A program made the translations under genes and the position numbers. The notes beneath the pieces were generated by a model. The model saw only the letters and a program-made list of their open reading frames with translations, made no database searches and had not been told where the DNA came from. DNA of 36,514 nt, from IMG/VR virus record IMGVR_UViG_3300011116_000181, positions 1 through 36,514 of that record; one strand, 5' to 3'. The stretch comes from a virus. The first letter of the stretch is position 1. Every line of letters starts with the position of its first letter. This document shows positions 15,852 through 23,061 of this stretch, one piece after another.

Positions 15852-18056
15852 TTACTGCCTCGTCATCGGCATCGGGGGCTGCGGCTGCTGTAACGGGAGC
15901 GGCTGCTGTACCAACTCCACACCAGCGGCGCGGCCATCCGGGCCACGGATAATGCGTTTCGGTGCCGTCATAGCGCGTAATGCAGCCTCCAGCTTTGCCA
16001 TCATTTCGCCGTACAGCTGCGTCGTTTGCTGCTGCATCTGAATGATAGCTTGAGTGGACGCCGCTACGCTGCTTTCCACATTCTCCATCATGCGCTCGGT
16101 ATTGGCCTTGGTGACCTCCAGCATGGGGATATCCACGCCGGGGTTGGCCGAAATACGAGCCACGTTAATCTTGGTTTGCGCGTCCAAATCGGCTTTGTAC
16201 TTGTCCATCTGCGCTTGCATTTCCAACTCGCGCTGCTTCAGTTGCGCCTCTACCTGCGCTTCCTGCTGCTTCATCTGGAGTTCCATCTGCATACGCTGCT
16301 GGTCGGCTTGCATCTGGGCCTGCTCCGCTTCGGCTTGAGGATTGGGTTTCGGCTGCGCTGCGGCCTGCTTAAGCTGCTCCATCGCCTGATCAATTTGACC
16401 CTCAATTGGGCGCGATGCCTTGAACGCCTGCGTACCAAACTTCATCAATTCCATCATCACGGGGACAAGCTCTGGCGAGGCTTGGCCGACCGGCAGGGCT
16501 TGTTGCAAGAACCCACCGAACGCTTGGATAAATTGCAGCCGATCCTGCTTCATCTGCGTTTCGTCAATCTGGACGAGGCTATCGGCAGCGATATCCACGC
16601 GGAAGTTACGCAGCGGGCGATCCTGCAACAACTGCATGGCCTGCGGGATCATCTGTTGATCCACCTGCGTCATCTGCTGTGCGGCAGCATACGAAAGGAT
16701 CGTCTGCGGCTGGAACTTGGCGCACATGACCTGCGCTTTAAGGCGAATCAATTCAGATGCAAAAAGGGCTACGTCCTCCTGCATCGAACGCAGTCTTAAT
16801 CCCGCGTACTGGCCTTTGATTTGCTGTGCCGTCGCCGTCTCAGATGCGGCGCTCTGACCACGGATGATATCTGCAATGCCCGTGATTTCGTAGATTTGGC
16901 CTTTGATGTCGGCTCGGGCTTGGTAGCAGTTGAGGAGGGCTTGAGCAATTTGCTCCAGCGGAAGGAGGTCAATTGAGCCTTTAAGTCCTCCCTTTTCGCT
17001 GAAAGCCATCCACTTATCAACTGGAATGAGAGCATTGTTATCACCTTCGGTCAGTAGACGCTGCAAAGCCGGTTGGCTGGCGTCGTAAACACCACGGACG
17101 CGCAACGCCTTAACCAACCCGTCAATGCGGTCGGACAGAATGTCCAACTCCATTGCCTGATCTTGGTACAGGATGAAGTCGGCAACGGGAACAAGCGTGT
17201 CGCTGGTCGTGGTGGCGTAAAGCGGCTTCGGGCAGGGGAAGAAACCTTCCAGTCCCAAGGGGTCATCCCGCACATCAATCATCTGCGGCATACCCTTGCA
17301 GAACCAGTAGACCTTCAGCGTCTCCTTGTCCCAAAGTTCACAAATCTTTGCGCGGTTATAGGAACGCTTGGACTCGTTGTAGGCGTTCAGCGGCTCCGGG
17401 CCTTGGTCAAGCGGAATCTTCCGCGCCATTTCCTCGCCAAAACGCTCTGCAAGGGCTTCCTTGGTCATGTAGACCCAGCGCCATACCTGACTCACTTCCT
17501 CCCATGTGCGGGCCTGTGAGTGGCCAAAATCGCGCCAATGGACGTAATCCACCGGGGCGCGTTCGTAATCAATTTCCTCGGGAACGTCGGCAAGCTCGCC
17601 CGCCTCTACGTCCTCGGTGATCTGTAGGCCGTCATCCTCAATGCCTTGCGGGCGTACGTGGGGTTCATAGCGCACCCATGCCGTGCCGCGTCCACCGAGG
17701 AACCGATCCTCCACGCAGTACCGCATGGTGTTGCGGAAATCGGGGTAATGCTCAATTTCAAAGTCGATGGCGCGTTCCAGCAGTTGTGCGGCAACGCGGC
17801 CTACTTGGTCGTTATCGCCAAAGCGACGGCTGATGTCGGCTTTGGGTAGTTTGGCGTAAACAGCCGGGATCAACGTCTGTACGTTTGACCACAGAATGTT
17901 GAACTTGGCCGTTTCGTTGCCCGTCTGCCCACGGGTGTCATCGCGGTAACGCTTGATGATCTTCTTGGTACGTGCTTGCCACTTAGCAAACTCGTTGTCA
18001 TACGCTCCGATAACTCGGAGGTACTTATCCACTTCGGGGCTGACGATGTTTTCCAT
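15852..18056 (-). CDS. Portal protein
   Basis: This 734-residue protein is of the size of P22-like portals. It has KWQARTKKIIKRYRD and QTLIPAVYAKLPKADISRRFG near the start, then WRDFGHSQARTWEEVSQVWRW and YQDQAMELDILSDRIDGLVK. The C-terminal 150 residues form a Gln/Met-rich helical barrel-like tail (KQAAAQPKPNPQAEAEQAQM and on). Twelve copies should form the DNA entry ring of the head and dock the terminase. It lies downstream of the terminase, as expected, and couples to the upstream small gene through TAATG. Confidence 0.88.
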   Translation of the reverse strand: MENIVSPEVDKYLRVIGAYDNEFAKWQARTKKIIKRYRDDTRGQTGNETAKFNILWSNVQTLIPAVYAKLPKADISRRFGDNDQVGRVAAQLLERAIDFEIEHYPDFRNTMRYCVEDRFLGGRGTAWVRYEPHVRPQGIEDDGLQITEDVEAGELADVPEEIDYERAPVDYVHWRDFGHSQARTWEEVSQVWRWVYMTKEALAERFGEEMARKIPLDQGPEPLNAYNESKRSYNRAKICELWDKETLKVYWFCKGMPQMIDVRDDPLGLEGFFPCPKPLYATTTSDTLVPVADFILYQDQAMELDILSDRIDGLVKALRVRGVYDASQPALQRLLTEGDNNALIPVDKWMAFSEKGGLKGSIDLLPLEQIAQALLNCYQARADIKGQIYEITGIADIIRGQSAASETATAQQIKGQYAGLRLRSMQEDVALFASELIRLKAQVMCAKFQPQTILSYAAAQQMTQVDQQMIPQAMQLLQDRPLRNFRVDIAADSLVQIDETQMKQDRLQFIQAFGGFLQQALPVGQASPELVPVMMELMKFGTQAFKASRPIEGQIDQAMEQLKQAAAQPKPNPQAEAEQAQMQADQQRMQMELQMKQQEAQVEAQLKQRELEMQAQMDKYKADLDAQTKINVARISANPGVDIPMLEVTKANTERMMENVESSVAASTQAIIQMQQQTTQLYGEMMAKLEAALRAMTAPKRIIRGPDGRAAGVELVQQPLPLQQPQPPMPMTRQ

Positions 18057-18355
18057 TAGTCCTTACCCTCGTTGCGAGAGCTAATTGCCTTGGCCTTGGC
18101 CTTGGCATCTTCCTTCGACGATGCGCCCCATGCGCGGAGGGCAAGCGCCAACCGAGTCGGTTTACCGCTGTCGTCCTTCATCGGCCCCGGCATATTGCCC
18201 ATACGAGCGAGGAACGAGGCGCGGCGCGGATTGTCACCAGCCTTGACTGGCGGCTTGAGGGTTCCCCCTGTCTCACGCTTGTAAGAGGCGCGACCCTCGG
18301 CGTTTAGCCCGCCCTTGGGGTTCTTGCCTTCCTTACGCTGCCACGCTGCGCTCAC
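18056..18355 (-). CDS. Small basic DUF6321-like protein
   Basis: This 99-residue, Lys/Arg/Gly-rich protein has the pattern SAAWQRKEGKNPKGGLNAEG, SYKRETGGTLKPPV and RRASFLARMGNMPGPMKDD, known from short phage proteins between terminase and portal (DUF6321). It starts with GTG overlapping the upstream stop (GTGA). The role is not established. High basicity suggests DNA contact, by inference. Confidence 0.7.
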   Translation of the reverse strand: MSAAWQRKEGKNPKGGLNAEGRASYKRETGGTLKPPVKAGDNPRRASFLARMGNMPGPMKDDSGKPTRLALALRAWGASSKEDAKAKAKAISSRNEGKD

Positions 18356-18510
18356 TTGTTTTCCTTCTTGGCCGTTTTGGCCGATTCACGGAAAGCGGCG
18401 GCAGTCGGTGCGCCTTTCTCGCCGGGTTTACGCATCCTCTCACCCGAGCCAGCGGCTATACGCTCGCGCTTGGCAAGGATTGCCGCATATAAACCCGGCT
18501 TACGGCTCAT
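18352..18510 (-). CDS. Very small basic protein (52 residues)
   Basis: An ATG at 18510 opens 52 codons reading MSRKPGLYAAILAKRERIAA and then GSGERMRKPGEKGAPTAAAF, closing in TGA at 18352-18354. Both ends overlap neighbours by 4 bases (ATGA and GTGA), the usual coupling in this operon, which argues that it is real. It shares a Lys/Arg-rich KPGEKG style with the next protein. Function is unknown. Confidence 0.65.
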   Translation of the reverse strand: MSRKPGLYAAILAKRERIAAGSGERMRKPGEKGAPTAAAFRESAKTAKKENK

Positions 18511-18773
18511 GGCGACCAGAACACCGTGCAGTCAACCGTGCCGCCAATGGTCACGACGAGGCTGGTGCTGAAGCGAGCAGGGATCGTGTAGAACGTCGCG
18601 CCTGCCGGGGTAAAAGTGTTCACAACGGTCGTTGCGCCGTCGCTAACCTTGATGGTCGGGGTGTTGGAAGCAGAGGCCACGAAAATTCCGAACATACCGC
18701 CCGAACCCGTGTAAACGGTGCCCGTTGCGGTCAGATTTTTGAAATTCTGGGCCTGTGTGACGGGTAAACTCAT
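18507..18773 (-). CDS. Small beta-rich hypothetical protein
   Basis: This 88-residue protein is Thr/Val/Gly-rich with strand-like segments (TVYTGSGGMFGIFVASA, PTIKVSDGATTVVNTFTPAG, SLVVTIGGTVDCTVFW). It starts inside the last codons of the large terminase (4-base overlap). The composition fits a small virion or decoration protein. No named family is recognised. Confidence 0.65.
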   Translation of the reverse strand: MSLPVTQAQNFKNLTATGTVYTGSGGMFGIFVASASNTPTIKVSDGATTVVNTFTPAGATFYTIPARFSTSLVVTIGGTVDCTVFWSP

Positions 18774-20104
18774 ATTCTCGCCCTCCGTGCCGTCTGTCGT
18801 TCATGCACGGCCCACATATCGTTAAGGGTAACCGTGTTCTCGGGGCCAACTATCAACGGCTTCGGCTCCGCTGAAGCTGGGGACTTGTCAGAATGTTCTT
18901 GCCATGATACCGCAAGCATACGGAAGGCGTCACTAGGGTGGCTCGTCCAGTCGTGGCGCGGTGACTGCCTAAACGCTTTCTTGTCCTCGTCGTACTCACG
19001 TTGGTACTGACGCAGCGCCTCAATGCCGTCGTGGCATTTCTCGGCGTCAAAGTACACCCGAGGCAGCATCATACGAACGGCTTGGATACCCGATTGAAGG
19101 CCAATATCAGGCACAACGGCCAGCTTTTTAACGTCAAGGTAGCTCGCTAGTTGCTCCACCACGCTGCGCCCGGTCTGCAAGCTCTTGGCTCTAGCGTCAT
19201 GCGGCAGGTAGTGGCGGGCGTACTCGTAAGGTTTTTTCCTTACCACATCGGCAATGTAGTGAATGTCTGCGCCCGAGACGGCGTAGAAGTCAATAACTCG
19301 CACCTCGCCACGCAGCACTTGGTAGAACCAAATGGCCGTGTCGTCTCGGTAGCCCAAGTCCCATGCCGTGTAAACGGGCAGAGACGGATCGTAAGGGATA
19401 GTACCAATACGGCCTTGGTCTTGCGCTTGGCGCATTTCCGTACCGTAAAAAGCTCCGAGGATGGCAGCCTCAAAGCTGCACTCGTACTCCTGCAAGTACT
19501 GATCCTCGGACAATTGCGCTTTAGCGGCGGCTAGCTCTGACGCCGGGAGAAGCCCGCTGGATGAGGCGGGTAAGCGCAGCAGGAACCACTCGCTAGGGAT
19601 TCGAGTGGCTGTATCAAACACTTCCCAAAACTGGTTTTTGCCTTTCGGTGTACCAGCAAACACAGCCCAACCCTGCTTATCTGACAAGGCAGGGCGTATG
19701 ACGTTCCCAAATACAGACGGTTTGAAGTCGCCGTACTCGTCAAGGTAGATGCCCGAGAAGCCCAAGCCACGCATAGCGTCAGCGTTGTCAGCGCCGAACA
19801 GGCTGATCTTGACGCCGTTGACCAGCATAAGGGTCATCTGGCTCTCGTTGGCTTCCTTCGTGATCGGTTGGGCGTAGTACTTGAAGTAATCCCAAGCAAT
19901 ACGTCGCGCTTGGTTCATGTACGGTGCGACATAACCAAATAACCCATTTGGCCCTTGGTACGTGATGGCTGCCCGGATGATGTCGTTTACGGCTGCAACC
20001 GTCTTACCGGCTCGGCGGTGAGCGACGATGCAAGCCCACCGTTTCGTGCGGTTGTGGAACGGCATGAACGCCTTACGTGGCTGGTAAGGCATTTCGATTT
20101 CCAC
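18770..20104 (-). CDS. terL: Large terminase subunit
   Basis: This 444-residue packaging motor is placed from a GTG at 20104. AAGGAG lies 8 bases before that codon, and the GTG overlaps the TAG of the small terminase gene. A TTG at 20122 and an ATG at 20092 are weaker options. The ATPase part has Walker A AHRRAGKT near residues 28-35 and Walker B with catalytic acid in GIYLDEYGDF near 118-127. The nuclease part shows TAWDLGYRDD near 247-256 and a final HPSDAFRML acid. It translocates and cuts DNA at the portal. All key residues look intact. Confidence 0.93.
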   Translation of the reverse strand: MEIEMPYQPRKAFMPFHNRTKRWACIVAHRRAGKTVAAVNDIIRAAITYQGPNGLFGYVAPYMNQARRIAWDYFKYYAQPITKEANESQMTLMLVNGVKISLFGADNADAMRGLGFSGIYLDEYGDFKPSVFGNVIRPALSDKQGWAVFAGTPKGKNQFWEVFDTATRIPSEWFLLRLPASSSGLLPASELAAAKAQLSEDQYLQEYECSFEAAILGAFYGTEMRQAQDQGRIGTIPYDPSLPVYTAWDLGYRDDTAIWFYQVLRGEVRVIDFYAVSGADIHYIADVVRKKPYEYARHYLPHDARAKSLQTGRSVVEQLASYLDVKKLAVVPDIGLQSGIQAVRMMLPRVYFDAEKCHDGIEALRQYQREYDEDKKAFRQSPRHDWTSHPSDAFRMLAVSWQEHSDKSPASAEPKPLIVGPENTVTLNDMWAVHERQTARRARI

Positions 20105-20343
20105 TAGGTCGGCTCCTTCCAACGGATAACCAGTTCCTGTGGGCCACCTTCGTCCCCGGTTACCTCGGTTCTAGCGAGGTCAGGTAGGGTCTTGCGTAGG
20201 ACTATCTCGGCTGCCTTAAGCGCAGAGGGGGTCATTTCGATCTCCCCTAGGGCTGCTTGCTCTAGGCGCGAAAGGATAACCCCTGACTTGATGCGTTCTC
20301 GCCACTCGTTGGAAAGACGCGGTGTGTTTTTCCGTGCTGCCAT
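20104..20343 (-). CDS. terS: Small terminase subunit
   Basis: This 79-residue helical protein precedes the large terminase. The N-terminus (MAARKNTPRLSNEWRERIKS) and the following SRLEQAALGEIEMTPSALKA with AEIVLRKTLPDLA match small terminase-like DNA-recognition proteins. It ends with a short acidic Gly-rich linker and LVIRWKEPT. The ATG at 20343 has no ribosome site. Seven bases upstream lies TACAAT, which could be a -10 box for a nearly leaderless transcript. It should recognise phage DNA and load the large subunit. Confidence 0.78.
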   Translation of the reverse strand: MAARKNTPRLSNEWRERIKSGVILSRLEQAALGEIEMTPSALKAAEIVLRKTLPDLARTEVTGDEGGPQELVIRWKEPT

Positions 20344-20443
20344 GGCTTTGATTGTAAACGACTATTGGCGCATACCTGCAACAATCAGGTAGTGAAAGCC
20401 GACACGTACACGGGTGCAGAGGTGTCGGGCGTATTGTGATTCA
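20344..20443 (-). promoter_or_regulatory. Intergenic region with two hairpins and possible -10 before terS
   Basis: This is one of the few gaps in the leftward operon. It holds ACCTG/CAGGT (20374-20378 and 20386-20390) and CCGACAC/GTGTCGG (20399-20405 and 20422-20428). On the minus strand TACAAT ends 7 bases before the terS ATG, with a poor TTGCAG 19 bases upstream of it. It may hold a late promoter or an RNA structure that separates early-leftward from late genes. Support is modest. Confidence 0.35.
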
Positions 20444-21448
20444 TTACTTTCGCTCCAATATGCGCACCTTCTTTTCCTCGCCGGGGAATACGACAAAGTT
20501 GCGGGTGGCGGTGCCGCCTTGGCCTCGGCTGCCTGCATCTAGGTAGCGGATACCGGGGATGCCTAGTGATTTCAAATAGGCCGACGTTTCGGCTTGAGTA
20601 TTACCCCTTGCCAGCAATTCGTACAACGCTTGGCCTTTTAATGACTCGGCGGTGGTTTCTTTTTGCGCTAATTTGCCAATTACCGGATGGGACAGTCTTT
20701 TTGGGTTTTGCGCGTTTAACGCTTCTCGTTGTGCGTTCAGCCGCTTAACTTCTTTCGCAACAACCGGATTTTTTAACAACGCTTCGCGCACCGCCGCTGG
20801 TTGCTCGCTCAACGGCTTATCCCAATCAAGCATACGGTCAATTATTTCGTCGGGTAGGTCGGCTTTGTAGAGGGAACCAAGCCCTTCCTTTGCAAGGTTG
20901 TCGTAATGCTTCCATTCAGCAGAGCCTTGTGGGGCTTGATCTCGCAAACGGATAAACGAAGCGCGGGAAGGGGCTGATGCTTGGTTCATCGTTGCGTAAG
21001 AACGGGCTACATCTGGGCTTTCAGCATAGTAAATCCCATGCCCGTAAGCCTGCGCTCCCTCACCCGTACCGATCTTGCTGGCGTCAAACTCACCGAGCGG
21101 ATTGGCCTCTGTAGCCGGGAAGCGGTGCGGGGTGCCGTGGTACACATCCAACTGCTGCATTACGGGGTCGTAACGCTTTAGGAGCTTGGCAAGGCGTCCA
21201 CCGGGGATAGCCCCCATACTAGCCATAGCCATGCCAGCGGGGTCGTTAGCGCGTCTGGCGCGTTCTACGTCACGGGCGGCAAGTGCCTGACCCACGCCCG
21301 GTACAAAGCTCGCTGCCGTCTCTACGGCAATATCGGCCATGTCTTGCTCTTGGGGGTCTAGCGAAGTGGCGCGTTCAAACCGCTGCCGCAAATTGGCTTT
21401 ATCCCCCATGTACTTGAGGGCGGCTGCAATCTGCTCCCGGCTAGGCAT
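20444..21448 (-). CDS. ADP-ribosyltransferase-like protein (ART-PolyVal type)
   Basis: This 334-residue protein has in its centre DVYHGTPHRF (about residues 101-110) followed by FDASKIGTGEGAQAYGHGIY with YAESPDVARSYA (about 121-152). Near the end come YLKSLGIPGIRYLDAGSRGQ and TRNFVVFPGEE. This pattern is that of ADP-ribosyltransferase domains of polyvalent phage proteins. The YHGT histidine and the GIYYAE tyrosines would bind NAD, and a later acidic residue would complete the site. The N-terminal 95 residues are helical with a hydrophobic, Gly/Met-rich stretch. It probably modifies a host target, perhaps after ejection. The target is unknown. Confidence 0.8.
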   Translation of the reverse strand: MPSREQIAAALKYMGDKANLRQRFERATSLDPQEQDMADIAVETAASFVPGVGQALAARDVERARRANDPAGMAMASMGAIPGGRLAKLLKRYDPVMQQLDVYHGTPHRFPATEANPLGEFDASKIGTGEGAQAYGHGIYYAESPDVARSYATMNQASAPSRASFIRLRDQAPQGSAEWKHYDNLAKEGLGSLYKADLPDEIIDRMLDWDKPLSEQPAAVREALLKNPVVAKEVKRLNAQREALNAQNPKRLSHPVIGKLAQKETTAESLKGQALYELLARGNTQAETSAYLKSLGIPGIRYLDAGSRGQGGTATRNFVVFPGEEKKVRILERK

Positions 21449-21817
21449 TTACGACAGGTTCTCCAACTTGTAGAGCGTGGCGGCAATCAGGCCGACGATC
21501 TCATCGTGGATATTGGTCAGGTCGGGGTCGTCGGGGAGTTCTTCCCGCATACCCTGTGCGAACTTCAGCAATCCCTTCACGTACGCCTTGGCGTCTTTCT
21601 GCACCTTGAAGTCGTCGATGTAGGCGTTGATCGGGATGATGCCGTAATGGCCTTGGAAAGCCTCTGCATAGCTGTCAGCGAGGTCTAGGATGTCCTCGTA
21701 GTAGCTGCCAAGTGCCTTGTGTTCGGCGTAGGACTTGGTGGACAGGTGCAAAAAGTGAGCCGCTGTGCTGCTGTGCAGTAGGGCTGAAACGAAAATACCG
21801 GCCTGTTGGTGTTTCAT
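21449..21817 (-). CDS. Ferritin/Dps-like small protein (DUF5856-like)
   Basis: The start is the ATG at 21817, with GAGG 7 bases upstream. A TTG two codons earlier is less likely. The 122-residue product is predicted to be a four-helix bundle: STAAHFLHLSTKSYAEHKAL, then SYYEDILDLADSYAEAFQGH, KDAKAYVKGLLKFAQGM and a final helix. The spacing of H, E and D residues (AEHKAL...YYEDILDLAD) resembles Dps/ferritin relatives found in phages (DUF5856). Metal or DNA binding is possible but unproven. It lies just upstream of the ADP-ribosyltransferase-like gene. Confidence 0.65.
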   Translation of the reverse strand: MKHQQAGIFVSALLHSSTAAHFLHLSTKSYAEHKALGSYYEDILDLADSYAEAFQGHYGIIPINAYIDDFKVQKDAKAYVKGLLKFAQGMREELPDDPDLTNIHDEIVGLIAATLYKLENLS

Positions 21818-21862
21818 ACTCAAACCTCGCGGCTACAGAGCGAGGGTAGCCATTTCTACATT

Positions 21863-22183
21863 TTACCGCAACTGCTCGGGTTTGATGGCAGAAATGTACC
21901 GATCCATGAGTTCCCGCACAGTCACTTCGGGGTCACGGGCAACGTAGAACTCACCCCTTGGCTCAAAGACTTTGCGGAACGCTTCCTGACTTTCAGTTAA
22001 GCGGCCTTTCGGCGTTTTGATTTCGACCCAGCAGACCCACGCAACACCATCCGGTAAAGCTTTTGTAACGAGTTTGTCGGGGACACTTCCCACTTGAGCG
22101 TAATCGTAGACCACGAAGCCCGCAGCTCGGAGAGCTTCCGAGATGATGGCGTCGTTGGCGTCTCGTCTGGCAGCGTGTCGCAC
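21863..22183 (-). CDS. PD-(D/E)XK nuclease-like protein (VRR-NUC type)
   Basis: This 106-residue protein starts with GTG preceded by GAGG. It shows the short VRR-NUC arrangement: an N-terminal helix with AIISEALRAAGFVVYD, then SVPDKLV, then WVCWVEIKTPKGRLTESQ. The E and K of VEIK and the upstream D are the expected metal-binding residues. A final helix VRELMDRYISAI completes the fold. Such enzymes cut branched DNA and could resolve recombination or packaging intermediates. The specific substrate is unknown. Confidence 0.75.
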   Translation of the reverse strand: MRHAARRDANDAIISEALRAAGFVVYDYAQVGSVPDKLVTKALPDGVAWVCWVEIKTPKGRLTESQEAFRKVFEPRGEFYVARDPEVTVRELMDRYISAIKPEQLR

Positions 22184-22231
22184 TCTCTAGCCTCGTTGAT
22201 ACAGCGGATAAGCCATATTTGCCACCAAACC

Positions 22232-22558
22232 CTATTGGCCTTTTTCAGCGGTGGTACGCGCACGTTTCAACCTCTCCACAGCCCTCTCACCCCATAACTG
22301 GCGTACTAACCCAATGGCATCCCGATCAGACAAGACAGCAGCAGGGCCAGCCTCTCGCACTAATTCAGCCACCCGGTCTTTGTTTACGTCTATCCCACGG
22401 GCTAACTGTGCGTCGTAGAAGCGTAGCCGGTTCAGCGGGGATTGTCGTACCAGTTCATTCCACGTTGCTGAATTGGAGTGCAACTGGTGTTCTAGGTTAT
22501 GACTGGGTTTAGCCTTTTCAGTAGTAACAGTCGGAGAGTAAGTGTATTCGTCACCCAT
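22232..22558 (-). CDS. Hypothetical protein, helical
   Basis: This 108-residue protein starts at the ATG at 22558 with AGGTG before it. After a polar start, helices run through WNELVRQSPLNRLRFYDAQL, KDRVAELVREAGPAAVLSD and DAIGLVRQLWGERAVERLKR. It ends basic. No family is recognised. It may act with the adjacent nuclease gene, from which it is separated by 48 bases. Confidence 0.6.
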   Translation of the reverse strand: MGDEYTYSPTVTTEKAKPSHNLEHQLHSNSATWNELVRQSPLNRLRFYDAQLARGIDVNKDRVAELVREAGPAAVLSDRDAIGLVRQLWGERAVERLKRARTTAEKGQ

Positions 22559-22575
22559 GTATCACCTATAAACCC

Positions 22576-22651
22576 TGATGACTGATGGTGATTCCGCACG
22601 GTTAAGACGGAGTACGCCTAACGTGGATCGTGCGGAATTGATGACTGACGG
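22576..22651. repeat. Structured non-coding element with inverted and direct repeats
   Basis: A perfect 10-base inverted repeat, ATTCCGCACG (22591-22600) and CGTGCGGAAT (22629-22638), encloses 28 bases in which GTTA and TAAC can pair further. It is flanked by a near-perfect 13-base direct repeat, TGATGACTGAYGG, at 22576-22588 and 22639-22651. The element lies just upstream (minus strand) of the 108-residue gene, in a stretch with no convincing gene (22559-22674). A regulatory RNA, protein-binding site or replication element is possible. Confidence 0.6.
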
Positions 22652-22674
22652 AGCCATCCGCTGTCGGCTACTTT

Positions 22675-23061
22675 TCACAGGTTTCCCTGTTGCCATTTGC
22701 GCTTCCCGACGATACGCCGCGCACCTACAGGCTGGCCGCCCCAGTGTAGGTTTAAGGTCACTCTGCGCGTTGTTTCCCCGTCCAGAGTTCCCGAGCGACG
22801 AGGTAAAGGCCTGTTGACAACCATATTCCCCATGGTTATCTTGGCTCTACCTCGACTAGCATCCCGAGAGTAAGGCCGTACCCCCGGCTGCGTCAAGCCC
22901 CCGAAAGGGGGTTTGTCGTTTCTGGCGTCTGTCACGGCTTCACAGACGATGCGGATAACCGCTTGCCATTCCCTCGCCTTACGCCTTGCGGCTCTAGCAG
23001 AGGCTCTACGGCGTTCTACGTTGGCGTAGTAATACGCACGGTGGTAGGCGGTACGGCTCAT
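22675..23061 (-). CDS. Small basic hypothetical protein, C-terminal extent uncertain
   Basis: The frame gives 128 residues from an ATG at 23061 that overlaps the methyltransferase stop (ATGA). The N-terminal 50 residues are basic and helical (MSRTAYHRAYYYANVERRR, then ASARAARRKAREWQAV), as in many small phage DNA-associated proteins. The second half is less protein-like, and a GC-rich hairpin lies inside the frame at 22895-22914. The coupling supports translation of the start. The last part may be non-coding or recently changed. Confidence 0.5.
   Translation of the reverse strand: MSRTAYHRAYYYANVERRRASARAARRKAREWQAVIRIVCEAVTDARNDKPPFGGLTQPGVRPYSRDASRGRAKITMGNMVVNRPLPRRSGTLDGETTRRVTLNLHWGGQPVGARRIVGKRKWQQGNL
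22895..22914 (+). terminator. CCCCC-GAAA-GGGGG hairpin, possible terminator
   Basis: The plus strand has a 5-base GC stem (22898-22902 with 22907-22911) closed by GAAA, flanked by AAG on the left and TTT on the right, followed by a T-containing tail. It resembles an intrinsic terminator for rightward RNA, yet no rightward gene precedes it. It lies in the frame of the basic protein. It might stop stray antisense RNA. Confidence 0.3.

Noticed and set aside
16054-16799. His/Leu-rich plus-strand frames opposite the portal C-terminus
   Set aside because: They are the reverse complement of Gln/Met-rich coiled coil codons and are not credible proteins.
21997-22263. Minus-strand frame of 88 codons overlapping the nuclease and 108-residue genes
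   Set aside because: It lies mostly inside two better frames, is rich in Arg/Ser/Trp as shadow frames are, and has no clear ribosome site.
22578-22817. Plus-strand frame of 79 codons over the structured element
   Set aside because: It covers the inverted and direct repeats, no ribosome site, no leftward or rightward partner; treated as non-coding.
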